A stretch of DNA of 64,000 nucleotides from Aporrectodea caliginosa. Its lineage: Eukaryota; Annelida; Clitellata; Crassiclitellata; Lumbricidae. Positions 20,340 through 39,800 of the stretch are shown in pieces; the stretch's first letter is position 1; the number at the start of each line of letters is the position of its first letter. Both the position numbers and the translations under genes were made by a program. The notes beneath the pieces were generated by a model. It made no database searches. It was not told where the DNA came from and saw nothing but the letters and a program-made list of their open reading frames with translations. The DNA lies in assembly GCA_020284085.1 (NCBI GenBank), contig JACEVL010000802.1, positions 124,001-188,000 of the forward strand, given 5' to 3'.

Positions 20340-20895
20340 TGACTTTGAATCAGAGTTCGGTGCCCTGGCATTCCGGATTTTGGTTTAGTGGTTGGCCTTT
20401 GATCGAGCTTTCGACAGAGGCTCGTGTCGTGGGTGGAATTCTAATAAAAATTATGTCTTACAGATGCTCTGGCGAATGTTAGGCCATAATTATATTCAAG
20501 GATATTTATTAAAAAAACTGATTTAGGTCTTGTATTCAGGTGTTGCTGAATGCTGTCTTTCTACCGACTGTCGTACGGCGTACGATAACATCTGGTGCAC
20601 AGGTTAGATCTCCCGTTTCAGTGTAAACCTACAGGTTTCGTTTGAAGTTCAGGTTTTTTATTTGGCCAGAGTTTGGCCTTTGATCCGGCGTTCGACAGAG
20701 CCTCGAGTTGTTTGTGTAATTAAATGTATCATCCTGCTGATAATTTGGCGAGCGTTAGATCCTATATTCTCAAGGATATTTCTGTAAAACTGCTTTAAAG
20801 TCCTGCATTCAGGTGGGTGTTCAATGCCGTCTTTCTACGGCGTGCTGTAAAAGCGTACGATATTATCTGGTGAACAGGTTAGATTGCCGTTTGAT
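20340..20895. repeat. Two tandem ~270-bp upstream modules
   Basis: Units at about 20385-20610 and 20665-20890 share TTGGCCTTTGATC, TTCGACAGAG, TATTCAAGGATATTT-like, CTTTCTAC and GTACGATA-ATCTGGTG-ACAGG in order. One further copy lies at 33365-33590 upstream of the next paralogue. They may be duplicated promoter DNA. Confidence 0.6.
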
Positions 20896-21519
20896 TGTAC
20901 TTGTAAAACATAAAATAAATTCCTAAGCGCAACTGAAGAGCTGAGACCTGGAAATGGTCACGGGCTATTCAAGATTAAATTTGGTTTAGCAAGTTTATCA
21001 ACGAATTACGTGTTTGAGTGCATTTTAACTTCAAGTGACTTTCGTTCGATGCCTTGTGATAACGGCGTTATGAAAGTCATTAGTTTGGCTTTGATGAGAT
21101 CGTTTGTCTACGACGTTTAGTTCTTGCGTTGCTAGGGAGAGACAAAGACAGAAGAGGTCCTAGCTTTGATGATATGTGACTCAGTGTAGACTATATATAG
21201 AAGCGCTTTTAAGAAATACTCAAAATCGAGAAGATAACCAAACCAGCCGCATTCACTGGAACCGGGTGGCGTTGCTTTGTGCCATTGGTGGCCTGCCTTT
21301 TAGTAACAATGTTGAATTACCAGATTTTATTCTTAGCAACGATGGAACGATCTCCCATCTGATTTCTGCTAATGCTGCGTTCCTTCACCCTTCAAGTCGT
21401 TCACTCTAACCTCTTTCCTTCAATCTCCAGGCTTTTCATTCAAAACTAAGGCTCCAGCGCTTTTGTATGGCGCCCAGAAACGTCTGAGATTTACCGTACA
21501 TTACATTATATAATTCATG
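20896..21519. other. Upstream intergenic DNA
   Basis: Bases 20910-20980 (CTAAGCGCAACTGAAGAGCTGAG) match 33625-33690 upstream of the next paralogue. Otherwise nothing recognised. Confidence 0.4.
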
Positions 21520-21790
21520 CATTCATTCATTCATGAGATTTATATAGCACCTCTTCAAGGGAATTACTCAGAGGTGCTCCCTACTCCAGCACGGACAAAA
21601 ACAAAAGTTTTCAGATTAGCATAGAACGTGTCAGAGAGCGTTCTGGGAAGCAGGCGCAATTCCAAATGCAGCCCATTCCAGACGGTCACCAGTGAGAAAG
21701 CACGATCTTGCATGGTAGCTGTGCGGGCAATCGGGACTATGAGCACCCCCCCAAGATATGTTGGAGTAAGGCTCAGCTAATTGTGTAAAC
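21520..21790 (-). repeat. Retroelement 3'-end repeat
   Basis: A CATT run followed by TTTATATAGCACCTCTTCAAGG and ACTCAGAGGTGCTCCC. The same signature is at 43930-43985 (reverse orientation, at the tail of a non-LTR element), 59420-59455 and 63813-63880. Confidence 0.55.
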
Positions 21791-21857
21791 TCTTTCAACC
21801 GATTGTCAATTCTCCCTATTTCTCCATCACAGGCTTGCTCCTAACTCAACGTATGAC

Positions 21858-22080
21858 TTTTACTGTTGTTGTTGTATTACTGCTTAACGACACTTTTTCA
21901 TATCGGAGATGATCAGTGTCGGAGGCAGAAAAAGCAACCTCGTACTCCACGTTTATATTGCGACCGAGCCACCCGCAGTAAAGATCCGAGAAATTAATCT
22001 CTGATAAACCGACCGACCCGGAATCGAACCCGGGGCGCCAGCGCGGCCAGCGGGCACCAACCCACTCGGCCACTCAGGAT
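21858..22080 (-). repeat. tRNA-derived SINE
   Basis: The minus strand reads GAGTGGCCGAGTGGGTTGGTG (A-box) and CCGGGTTCGATTCCGGGTC (B-box), then a ~150-bp body ending in (ACA)n. It lies ~70 bp upstream of the signal-peptide exon at 22153. A functional tRNA is unlikely because acceptor pairing is not evident. Confidence 0.7.
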
Positions 22081-22152
22081 CTCTGTTTTACTGTTTGGTT
22101 GCGTAGTCTATATATATCTATGGAAAAGCAGTCGTTTGACTTTTCTTACATC

Positions 22153-28089
<5,937 letters not shown>

Positions 28090-29029
28090 CGTCACGGTTT
28101 AAAATAGCTGCTGTGATGTCACGACGTAAACAGCTAAAAAATAGCCCACACCAGTTGCAACTTATTCTCGTGTATTCATTGTAACTACCAAGTGAACGAT
28201 AGCAGCACTGTAAACAGACATTATGACATAATCTTTGAAACTATTTATACAGTCGTTCATTGCATTAAACTTATATCGATATAGGCCTATATCATGTTTT
28301 ATTAAAACAGTGACGTTCAAATTTTCAAGGCTTCATGATTGTGTTGTATTTGTCGGTTCATCTAAACAGAAAAGTTTCGTCGCTCTGCATATAATGTCTA
28401 ACTCTTGTATGTTTATTTTACAAAATGACAAAAATAGAAAAAATATATATCTAAAGAAGAGGACACAAAAACAAACAAAAAGAAAGAATACATAAATAAA
28501 TATATATAATAATTCAAAAAGATATAAAGAAAATGATACATATAATATGCTATATATATATGCATAGAAAGCCCATATGTGACCATCAAAAGAGCCTTTG
28601 ACCAAAATTTAACACAGAAAAGTTTTTGAGGTCACAAAAGAACTTCTAATAGACACTAAAAAAGCGTTTATGGCAACTACAGAAAAGTAATGCATGGAAA
28701 CAAGTTGTTGAAAGACTCCCTGTGCCTATCAATTGCTTGTGCAAAGAGCAATAAAACGTTCAATGAGTGTTTGGAAACTGACCAGCTTTTGCCGGGATTG
28801 TTGCATTTAAACCCTACACCATTAACAAATAATTATCAGCACAGAAGATCAGTTGACTGGCAATGGCATTGACGGTATCAGTCTACAGCGGATCTGCGAC
28901 AGCTTCAACGCAATAGAGTTTTCATGGATTTCTCAGACTCTGCCACAGCTGAAATAAATGACAGCTTTTGAAGGATCAGAAGAACGCTGCTCCTCGCTGA
29001 ATGACATCCTATTCTGATTCCTCATTGGA
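28090..29029. other. 3' flank of the alpha-type gene
   Basis: AT-rich. Contains a possible polyadenylation signal AATAAA (28748-28753) but no coding or repeat feature I can support. Confidence 0.4.
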
Positions 29030-29162
29030 GGTGCATTCAGAAAGATAGGGTAGTAGAGGAGGTGGGTGCATTCAGAAGGATGGGGTAGTAGAGGAGGTGG
29101 GTGCATTCAGAAGGATGGGGTAGTAGAGGAGGTGGGTGCATTCAGAAGGATGGGGTAGTGGA
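29030..29162. repeat. 35-bp minisatellite, ~4 copies
   Basis: Unit starting GTGCATTCAGAAGGATGGGG and ending GAGGAGGTGG, repeated without spacers. Confidence 0.9.
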
Positions 29163-29886
29163 CAGTGGCGTTTTGCTGGGGGGACGTATGGTGCGACCAC
29201 AAGGGGTCTGCGGGAATAACCGTAATCCGCGGGTTTACTCTTACCTGACATAATGAACAGCTGCAGTACAGAGTCCAGAGTGTAGACATGTACAGTTTTC
29301 TAACAAAATTGTAAGCGTACGATGGAGCTGACCAGATCTACAGCGCATAATTTACAGTTTCTTAGTGTTCTAGATGACATTGCACATGCCGCAGATACAA
29401 AACGCACAATTCACTTGTGGAAGTACAACAGTTGCACGTGTCAGATTTCATAAGCTGATTGACTGCTGCTGCTGCTGCTCCTACTACTACTGTGGCGGAA
29501 AACCCCCTTCTCTCGTCTCGTTAAGACGATTCGCACTCTTCTTCTTGTTGCGAAGATGGAAGTTTCTGCCCAGGAGGCAAATAGTCTCGCGCGTCGCTCG
29601 AAAGAGCGCAAGTCCGGCGTCTGGAGTATAGCAGACGGCTTAAGGCACTAGCCGCTGACGACGTCCCAAGATCAACCAAGACAAGTCAAGTCACTAGGTT
29701 TTGAACCCGTATATTGCTGCCCAATCGTCAGCCAACTCTATCACGGTCACAAAGACCAGCAACGGCAGACAGTTTCACAATCGAATCCAAACACCAGGTC
29801 ACAAAGTCAGATGCAGCGTCTTTCATCAAATCAGAGCAGCGTTTTACACACGCAAAACCCCGTCTATATACTACTAAAGCGGGGGG
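29163..29886. other. Sequence between two minisatellites
   Basis: No convincing gene. A short frame starting ATGGAAGTTTCTGCCCAGG at 29559 runs 32 codons to a stop near 29655 and shows no domain. Confidence 0.35.
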
Positions 29887-29887
29887 T

Positions 29888-31245
29888 ACCTCGTGCAAGG
29901 GCCGACCGTGCAAGGCCCAGAGGGGAAGGGGATACTTCGTGCAGAAGCCGGACGGGGAAGGGGATACCTCGTGCAAGGGCCGAGCCGCGGGGGAGATACC
30001 TCGTGCAGAAGCCGACCGTGCAAGGCCCGGGGTTCGTGCAGAAGCCGGACGGGGAAGGGGATACCTCGTGCAAGGGCCGAGCCGCGGGGGAGATACCTCG
30101 TGCAGAAGCCGACCGTGCAAGGCCCAGACCTCGTGCAGAAGCCGGACGGGGAAGGGGATACCTCGTGCAGAAGCCGACCGTGCAAGGCCCGGGGTTCGTG
30201 CAGAAGCCGGACGGGGAAGGGGATACCTCGTGCAAGGGCCGAGCCGCGGGGGAGATACCTCGTGCAGAAGCCGACCGTGCAAGGCCCAGACCTCGTGCAG
30301 AAGCCGGACGGGGAAGGGGATACCTCGTGCAGAAGCCCGACCGTGCAAGGCCCGGGGTTCGTGCAGAAGCCGGACGGGGAAGGGGATACCTCGTGCAAGG
30401 GCCGAGCCGCGGGGGAGATACCTCGTGCAGAAGCCGACCGTGCAAGGCCCAGACCTCGTGCAGAAGCCGGACGGGAAGGGGATACCTCGTGCAGAAGCCG
30501 ACCGTGCAAGGCCCGGGGTTCGTGCAGAAGACGAACGGGGAAGGGGATACCTCGTGCAAGGGCCGAGCCGCGGGGGAGATACCTCGTGCAGAAGCCGACC
30601 GTGCAAGGCCCAGACCTCGTGCAGAAGCCGGACGGGGAAGGGGATACCTCGTGCAGAAGCCGACCGTGCAAGGCCCGGGGTTCGTGCAGAAGCCGGACGG
30701 GGAAGGGGATACCTCGTGCAAGGGCCGAGCCGCGGGGGAGATACCTCGTGCAGAAGCCGACCGTGCAAGGCCCGGGGTTCGTGCAGAAGCCGGACGGGGA
30801 AGGGGATACCTCGTGCAGAAGCCGACCGTGCAAGGCCCGGGGTTCGTGCAGAAGCCGGACGGGGAAGGGGATACCTCGTGCAAGGGCCGAGCCGCGGGGG
30901 AGATACCTCGTGCAGAAGCCGACCGTGCAAGGCCCGGGGTTCGTGCAGAAGCCGGACGGGGAAGGGGATACCTCGTGCAGAAGCCGACCGTGCAAGGCCC
31001 GGGGTTCGTGCAGAAGCCGGACGGGGAAGGGGATACCTCGTGCAGAAGCCGACCGTGCAAGGCCCGGGGTTCGTGCAGAAGCCGGACGGGGAAGGGGATA
31101 CCTCGTGCAGAAGCCGACCGTGCAAGGCCCGGGGTTCGTGCAGAAGCCGGACGGGGAAGGGGATACCTCGTGCAGAAGCCGACCGTGCAAGGCCCGGGGT
31201 TCGTGCAGAAGCCGGACGGGGAAGGGGATACCTCGTGCAGAAGCC
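29888..31245. repeat. GC-rich 97/65-bp higher-order minisatellite
   Basis: Built from three related subunits of 32-33 bp: A (starts CGTGCAAGGGCCGAGCCGCG), B (starts CGTGCAGAAGCCGACCGTGC) and C (starts CGTGCAGAAGCCGGACGGGG). They are arranged as A-B-C (97 bp) and B-C (65 bp), the last ~350 bp being mostly B-C. The array is far richer in G+C than its surroundings. Subunits lack stops in several frames, so ORFs of about 500-600 codons appear on both strands; these are not supported as genes. Confidence 0.93.
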
Positions 31246-31376
31246 AAGCAGGACACACACATACCAGCAGAGCGACAGAACACAGGACATGCACACATAG
31301 GCACGGTGACAAATATGCACTCAAATACAAGCACGCCAGACCAGCTCCCGAGGAGGGCAACCCCTAAAATCCTCCA

Positions 31377-31377
<1 letters not shown>

Positions 31378-31433
<56 letters not shown>

Positions 31434-31650
31434 CACTACCACTACCACTACCACTACCACTACCACTACCACTACCACTACCATTACCACTACTACTACC
31501 ACTACCACTACCACTACCACTACCACTACCATTACCACTACCACTACCACTACCACTACCACTACCACTACCACTACCATTACCACTACCACTACCACTA
31601 CCACTACTATACTACTATCATCATCATCATTATCATCATCATCATCAGTC
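31378..31650. repeat. (ACT)n, (ACC ACT)n and (ATC)n compound microsatellite
   Basis: Pure ACT to ~31430, then alternating ACC/ACT with regularly spaced ATT interruptions, ending in ATC repeats. Confidence 0.95.
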
Positions 31651-31679
31651 TATTTTTCATCATTATTACATTCTAAGTT

Positions 31680-32100
31680 GTAAGCCTATTAACCTGGTAA
31701 GAACTTGGACTAATGATGTGGTGGGTACGATACAGGTACGGGTATACCCGCGGGTCGGGTGGTCGTTTTGAGTACGGGTAACCGTCTTGTGTTACTGGTA
31801 CGCAGTGGTACGGGTCGGCAACAAAACTCAATACAACTAGAAATAATAAATATATTATAGATAGCTGTATCTCCATTGAAATCCGCATTACAAAGCTTTT
31901 TTGTCCGAAATCGGTGCCAGATGAATATCGACCAATCCAAATACGTAGCATCATTTGGCCTTGAACTGGATTGCATCTTGCCACTGGTGGCAAGTTGAGG
32001 GCTCAACTTTTGAATCTCGTATTCTTCTGGCCTATTATGAGGTGGCAGGGTGATGATGACTACTGGGGTTTCTCACACTTGTCTGTTGCTTTTAAGACTA
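31680..32100. other. Region with CGGGTA-type motifs
   Basis: Bases ~31725-31825 are rich in GGTACGGGTA and the palindrome-like TACCCGCGGGTC, probably a decayed transposon. No ORF of note. Confidence 0.35.
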
Positions 32101-33230
32101 CTGTTATGTTTTGGCCGTAATCCTCAATTGCCATTAAATTTTTTTATCTAAGTAATGCCATTACCTACATAAAATCCAGGCTCGAGTTTTCTCAGAAGTG
32201 GTCGTGATATATTATTTTTAATCCGCTTTCCAGTTTATTATGCTGGATAAGAGCCTCGAGCCCTGTGATCCCCTATCTATCAGAAAGATATTTTAAAAAT
32301 TTTTAACAAAAATTTATCTAAATAAATGACCGTTGGGGCGTTTACGACTCTTCCTCAAACGCAAACTTATCACAGTAGCCTGGCATTCGTGGCTCAACGC
32401 CTTCGTTGTTTACCGTTGCATATTAGACCCAGCAACAAAAACTTCTGCCCACCCATCAAAGGCAAAATCCTGAATACTGCCTGAACTGAATTTTTATAAT
32501 TATTGGCCCAAAACTACATTCAATTACTATAATTATGTATATGAACATGCTGACATGCAGGCATATATATTTTTTTCCCATGCATATAATTATTATATAC
32601 GTACATATATAAGTACATACATTACGTAAATAAAAACATTCGGCTATAAACAGAACCACTGCGACCATGGTCTTGTTGTTCCCGTTGAAATTCCAACCTC
32701 CTGATGTTTGCGTTCTCTCTTTTAGCCTTGAACTTTACATTTGGAAATTTATTGTATGCATTTTTAAATACAGCCGTGTAGCCTATAATTCTTCAAAGCT
32801 TGAATTTCCTCTCTGTCCTTTCCCACCATTTCCTCTCTCTAGGGCATTTGCAGAAAATCGCTCATATATAAAAATTTATAAACATAATATGGATAGATGT
32901 ACATTGTACATGCACGTATACATATGTTTATTATAAATTATATTTAGGCGCTTGATATAGTGCTATATAGGTTAAATGGCGTTGAACCCATTACTAATGG
33001 ATCTAACTAAACAAGGGCGCATTAAGGAATAAGTCAAATGCAAAATAGGATAGGGCCTACATGTTTACATGCCACGTATATGTACATAGGAAGATTATTT
33101 CCGAGGGGTGGCTGTCGTAGTGGTGTTGGTGGCTAAGGTGGTGGTATTCGCGAAGGTTGCACTGGTGATGCTGACCACTTTCTGGGAATAGCTAATTAAT
33201 GTACCCATAATTAGGCGGAACATATTATAG
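32101..33230. other. Duplicated upstream region of the 34-kb receptor gene
   Basis: Segments resemble 19320-20180 and 55330-55500 (TAAGAGCCTCGAGCCCTGTG; GTACATACATTACGTAAATA; CATGGTCTTGTTGTT and variants). No coding feature supported. Confidence 0.45.
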
Positions 33231-33289
33231 GTGTATAATTTTTACAATCTACAACAGAATGCAAAAATTATGCGTGATTGTTGTGCATT

Positions 33290-33690
33290 ATTTGTTGTTG
33301 ACGAATGCGTTGACTTTGAACTCGGAGTCGGTGCTTCGTTTGAAGTTCCAGTTTTTTATTTGGTTAGAGTTTGGCCTTTGATCAGGCGTTCTACAGAGAC
33401 TCGTGTTGTTGGTGGAATTTTAATGACAAGTATCATCTTGCTGATACTTTGTCGAGCGTTGGATCTTATGTCCTCATGGATATTTCTATAAAGCTGCTTC
33501 AAAGTCCTGCATAATTCAGGTGGGTGTTGAATGCTATCTTTCTACGGACTGTCGTAAAGGCGTACGATATCACCGGGTGCACAGTTTACAGTTTGATTGT
33601 ACTTATAAAATATGAATTAAATTGCTAAGCGCAACTTAAGAGTTGAGAACTAGAAAATTAATGGTCACGGGCTATCGAAGATTAATTATT
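33290..33690. repeat. Upstream module of the non-alpha receptor gene
   Basis: Single copy of the module duplicated at 20340-20895, starting GACGAATGCGTTGACTTTGA. A shorter relative occurs at 56210-56230 (GGATGTGTTGACTTTAGACT) ahead of the third gene. Confidence 0.55.
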
Positions 33691-33855
33691 GGATTCGCAA
33701 GCTTGTGCGATAAGACGGTTTCATAATCACGATAAGCCAGCATACTTGCAATTTATTAGCCTCTGTATGAAATGTCGAAGATTTTAGTAATATTATATTT
33801 GCATAAACCATCATCGATGCTCTGCTATTTCTCAGAGTGATAATCTTGCGACGTC

Positions 33856-36800
33856 ATGCTGTTCTTCGGATGGTTCCTTCTCGCTCTGGCGGTTCTTCAT
33901 TTCGACGCTTGCACAAGTAAATTTACTCTTATAGAAATATCGGACAATTTCTGTAGCGCCATTTCTCAATAACGCTGAAAAGTCTCTGAAGTTAAGAGTG
34001 AGAGTGGAATTAAGAAAGCGACCGAACAAATTAACAGCAAGCCGCTGGTTGTCTGCCTGTGTGTATGTCTGTCTTTCTGTGTGTAGGTCTCTCTGTGTGT
34101 ATGTCTGTGTGTGTGTATGTCTGTGTAATCTAATTTAATCTAATTACTTCCTTAGCGCAGTAATCGTGGCCATAAGTCGAAGGTCGCTTTGCGTGAAATC
34201 GAAATCAAAAAGTATAATCGAAAGGATAATGTAGGCGGAAACCCGATAAATCAGAGAATCCAAGAGCAGAGTATACGTACGGTGGATGCAAGTTGAAAGA
34301 GCTTAAGCTTAGACCTTAATGGCATATTGTATTGTATTGTATTGCATAACAGAATTATTGATAGACTGAACTGAATTGGACATCGAATTACCACTGTACG
34401 GACCAAAAATCAATGAGATCTGGGAGCCCTCTATACACTTCGCGTGCGGAACACATCATAGCGTCAACTGATGCAGTGCAGTAACTGTTTCTATGAGGAT
34501 GAGGATGAAACAGAGATAGATCGGTTGGATAAAATGCAGTACTTTCTTAACTGTAAGGCAGATGTTGAAGTGGAATCTGTGTTTATTGAGCAGCCAACGC
34601 AGTTGGATTAAGGCAGTTGAAACTAGAAAGATCTGATTCTACGAATATCCCGTATGAGAAATTGGTTTGTTTGTAGTCTAACGCCAGAAGATGACATCGT
34701 GGAGTCACAGATCAGGCATTCCTCAGGGTTTACAAGAAATCCACCCAACTGGACAGCCCTATAAGCCAGAATTGTTGTCTAGTTCCTAAGGATTTTAAGG
34801 ATTCAGAAGAAGTGCATTAGGCCCTAATAGCCATCCGAGACTGAACATGACTGAATGAGTAGCAGCCAAGTGGAGCCCAGCAACTATCAATCAAAAGAAA
34901 AGCGTAAGCTGCGTAAACCGCCAATATGCAAGTCGTAGTCAAGAGCGTTCTCGGTAATTAGTGAACCGAATGGAGTGGTATACGATGTAAAGTGGAGTTG
35001 ATCTAGCATGGAACCTCGTGGCACATCGCAAGTCCAGACAGTGGTCGTAGAAGTATGTTGATTAATACGTAGTAGGTTAGATTCGAACCATCCGAGAGCC
35101 GGACCATGTAGTCCGAACGGGTGTTCAAGGCGGTGAAGGAATATTTTATGATCAACCTCACACACAGCAGCTGCCTGCCAAACTTGCCTATGGATTCTGT
35201 TATCGTTAGATAACATCTAGTGCACAGTTTGGGACCACAGTTTTAATGTAGGCCTAATTGTAAGCCAAAACTGGAAACTATTATTCTAAAATGCAACTAC
35301 ATCCCGGCTCCTCAACTTTCTCCCCCACTTACAATAGCTCACCAAGCCAAATCCCACTCTACCATATCCTACTCTTCTTGTCTTCCCTCATCATAGCTTA
35401 CGCTGACTCTGATCGCTCAGGTTCTCATCCATTTTCTTTGTCTTTTAAAGCGTCCAAGGCTCCGAATGGCAGCTATATCTGGAACTCGAGGCGTCTGTAC
35501 GATTATCTAATGGAGGACTACAAGACATCGCTTCTCCCAGTCAACCATTCCAAAGAAACCACAGAGGTCCATTTGGATCTGAAATCTTTCTGGGTGGAGG
35601 ATTTGGTGAGTTTCTCTTTAAGCGGACATTGCTTTCACTTGGTTTGGTCAGTTCGCATTATGTTCTACCTAACTATGCTACAAGACGAAGCACATTGTTT
35701 TCAAGTTTCGTTAACTAGTGAAGCTATCTAATACTAAATTTTAAGAGGATGGAGTTCTCAAACTAGTCTTTATTAAGAGACGTCCAGAATTTGACATAGC
35801 AAGAATAGTCTATATCCCGCACGAAACTACTAAACGCGGACGGATTAAAATAGACTGGATAAAATTAACCAGGTGAGACGAGAGTTACAGTGTAACTACC
35901 GGTGCATTGGACGCTGATGAAGCTTCGGCGCTGTAGTTCTTACTATTCATTTTCATCTGTACATTTATTTATTGAAAAACGTGAACTACCAGTGACTTAC
36001 TAATTCTGTATTAGCCATGACAACAGGTCTTAGCGTTATCAGTAACATTAATTGTTGTATGTCATGTGTAATTAATAATTTAGTTTGATTAGAAACTGTG
36101 ATCAACGATGTTATATTTGCTTCTTTGTGCCGCAGGACGAAAAGAATCAAGCATTTAAGCTTAGCGCAATTATGTCCCAGGTATGTAACTTTTATATTAT
36201 CAATTTCAATGTTATTATACTCCTCCATCTGGCAAAGAATAAGCAAGAACCCATTGTGAGCATATATTTTAAATATCTGAATATAGCCATTACATTGTGA
36301 TAGCATGACTGCAGAGACGTTGAGTTTTTAGTCAATAACAGAAAACCCAGTCTGATGATTTTCAGTAGAAATATATTTCAAATCTGCCTTTAAACTCTGC
36401 TTAAGTCACTTTTTCTAAGGCACACCTGTTTCGATCCCTTATATATATAGCCATGTTCAAAGCGAATTGGAGAAGTTCTTCAAATGCGATTTACAAATGT
36501 TTAGAATAGATAGGGGCCTACATGCATACAATTTGAAAGTAAATTGCAAGAATGTAAATTTTGATGAATAAAATAATTTACTGAACGAATCAGAAATTGT
36601 ATGAATATATAAATTAGTAATCAATGAATATATAAATATTTCAGAGTTGGATGGATGCGCAATTGGTGTGGAATGAAGAAGACTTTACTAAATTTTATCA
36701 TATATATATTCCTATCAGCGAACTCTGGTGTCCGGATATTACCATAACTAACAGGTAATGTCATTTTCTTAGAAATTGTTTGGAGATGGAGATGGTCACA

Positions 36801-39719
36801 GTAGGCTACGATACTATTTTGATACCTGGTTGTTACCGTATTAACGCGTATTTAAAATGTACTGTTTCAATATTCTCTGGTTTCTTTCTGGTAGCCCCGT
36901 AATATACGGTAATAGATGTAGGCCTACTACTAAATATAATGGTAGTCGGTAAAATAAGTTTCCCGAATACTATTGAGGTCCTAATAGTAATACTGTTTCT
37001 GTCGCCAGTCTTAAGAGAAGAACTATGCCACAGTACTTGGGTTAAAAATTCAAAATTCTTCACATACTAATCGTTGAAGCAATTCTTTGTGAGCGAATTT
37101 GTTCAACGGATTATAGATTGCGATTGCTATCTTATTTTGTTTATGGTTCCGCCGCTAGGCAAATCTACTATTGATAAGATTACAGCTGGATTTGCTTCGA
37201 TTAGATTCGATTGAAATCCCTTGTACTGGGTGACTGTTTACATTCGCACATAAAGTGGAGCACAGCGGAATAAATTATGTGGCATAACTTTAACTTTCGG
37301 CCATCAGAAGACTTGCGTCATCTCGGACCTGCTCGTCGTTCACGCTCAGGCTCTGAGCGGGAACCCCATCCGCAGACTTTGCGTACCCATAGCCGGCCTA
37401 AGCAGCTGACCCAGACCTTGTAATTTATTGATGGTCTACTTGAGGATTAGTGTAAAGCGCAGTAACTTTGCGGGTATTCATAGTAAAAAACACTCAGTTG
37501 CGCAATGCTGATCGATATATAGGCCTAGTCCGAATTAATAGAATTTTTCCTCGACTTTTGGTTGGACTTTTGGTTGTGTAAATTGGGACAAGTTAAGAGG
37601 AGAGACCATTTTTAAATGGTTATCCTAAAGTTTGTGAAATACATTAGAAAAAATTGCTTAAGTTCATTGGTTTCAGCAAAGATGCCTACTTCACTCTACC
37701 CACCCATAACATGGCCTTGATCACCTACACAGGAGAGGTTTTTTGGACTCTTCCAATCAATATCGAGACCCACTGTGAAATGGACTTGTCTGAATTTCCA
37801 TTTGACGAACACATCTGCAAAGTCGTTTTCTTATCATGGAGTCACAGCGATTTTTCGGTAGGAGGAGATTACTGGAAAACTCTTTTAAACTAAACAGAGT
37901 GACGTTGAAATAACTGTGAAACTTTTCTTAAGTAGGCTGCCATTATTAGTTAAAGCGCCTCTCTGCTTTGAAAATAACTATAAAAAAGGTTTTAAGTAGA
38001 CGTAGCAAGTTTGCTACGTAACAAATATAATGTAGTGTAACAAATCAATTACATAGCAACTTACAGGCATCTCCAAAAGGCGCTGCTTGCACAGCCAATC
38101 TAACAAAGTGCGGCCAAATAAGGTTACAGAAATCATGTGTTGAAATGAATCAATAGAAAGAGTGCGTATTTTAAGGGAAGATTGTTCCAAGAGGAAAGTC
38201 CTATGAGAAATCCCGATGAGCTTGCATGGTTGTGTGGAAGCGAGGAACCAGTAACTCTCCACAGGAAGAGAGTGCAGTGATCGCTGACGAGGCCGACTTG
38301 CAGCTCGAACACAAAGCTCTTTGATGCATGCCGGTGCATGCTAACCATCGCGAAACGTCCAAATAGGATGAGGATGAATCGAGTTTTATCCTTCACATGA
38401 ATCCAGTACCGCTTTTCTCAGCTCTAAGTGGAAATAACTCAGAAAGTATTGAACACTGTCTCTTGTGAAGTATGTCGAACTAAGAAAGTTGACTTACGTG
38501 ATCGTTCTTTCTCAGTGTTCATGTAAAAATATGCGGAGTTATTACCATACGACTTTTCCCTTAAAAAATATCAAACCATGATGCTTCTTATGGCTTTGTC
38601 CACATAGTAAACTGGAAACACTATTAGAGGGCCATGACTGTGCATGGAACTATTTCGCTGTGCACTAACTGTGTCTCTGTGCGTTGATCCGTGTTACAGA
38701 TCAACTTAACGTTGCCAGAACTGTACGAGGACCCAACAAACTTATTAAGTGAAGCGATCAACGAGAATCTCGAGTGGCAACTGGTAAATGTCACGTTCGC
38801 GCGCCACGAAACACGGTTCCCTTACTTCGAAGAACACAACGTCTTTTCAGACGTCACCTACAAATTCACCCTCAGACGACGCAGTACCTTTGCCACCCAC
38901 CTGTTCATCGGACCCTCTGTGATGCTTTGTCTGGTGACACCGGTTGTCTTTCTGCTGCCTCCGGGAAGCGGAGAAAAGATTATATTCGGCGAGTGAAAGG
39001 AGTCCTATAATTGTGGTTTTGGGGGTGGACTATGCACTATGGACTAGTAGTCGGGGTTAATTGTTGGCTTTAAATGAGGTGGAGCTAACTAGGCCGAATT
39101 TAGTGGATTTAAATTCCAGAAATTGTAACTGAAATATGGCCGTAAGTATTGGCCACACCTCTCTGGCAGTCTCTGCTGTTGGTTTTGAAGTGGTATGTAG
39201 GCGGTTATAGGTAGACGGACAAATTCTACAATGACCTTTAGGAAGTGGTCAGATTAAATTGATTGCGCCACTACTCTAGATGGAGCTAAATAAGCGAACC
39301 TAAATGGGTAGGATGGTGGTTGGACCAGCGGTGTTGAGTAGTTGGCGTAGTAGTGAAGGTAGGGCATGATTAGGATAATTGATTGATGATAACGACGATG
39401 ATATGAATGCACCGGTAATGTTTTAACAGTTATAACACATCTATATCTAGCTTATCAAGTGCTGCTGATGGTAATGATCGTGGTGATGATGACGACTTTC
39501 ATGATGATGGTGGTGAGGATGATGATGGCTATGGTGAAGGTGATTATAATGATAGTAATGATGATGAAGATTTTGCGATGAGGAATGTTACTATGTAAAC
39601 AAATGGTTTGTTACCTTGACCAATCAATGACCATGCGATGATGATGATAACAGTAATGACAGCTGTGGTGGTGGCTGAGGTCGTCGCAAGAATATTGCTA
39701 ATGCCGATGATTATAATGG

Positions 39720-39800
<81 letters not shown>

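Noticed and set aside
21970..22075. Functional tRNA gene on the minus strand
   Set aside because: A and B boxes are present but a full cloverleaf is not, and a SINE body with ACA tail follows.
29030..29162. Regular 35-bp repeats suggestive of a CRISPR array
   Set aside because: Units are contiguous with no unique spacers, and the genome is animal.
29714..31683. Very long overlapping ORFs (about 500-600 codons) on both strands
   Set aside because: They lie on the minisatellite and microsatellite. They exist because the repeat unit lacks stops in several frames, not because of coding.
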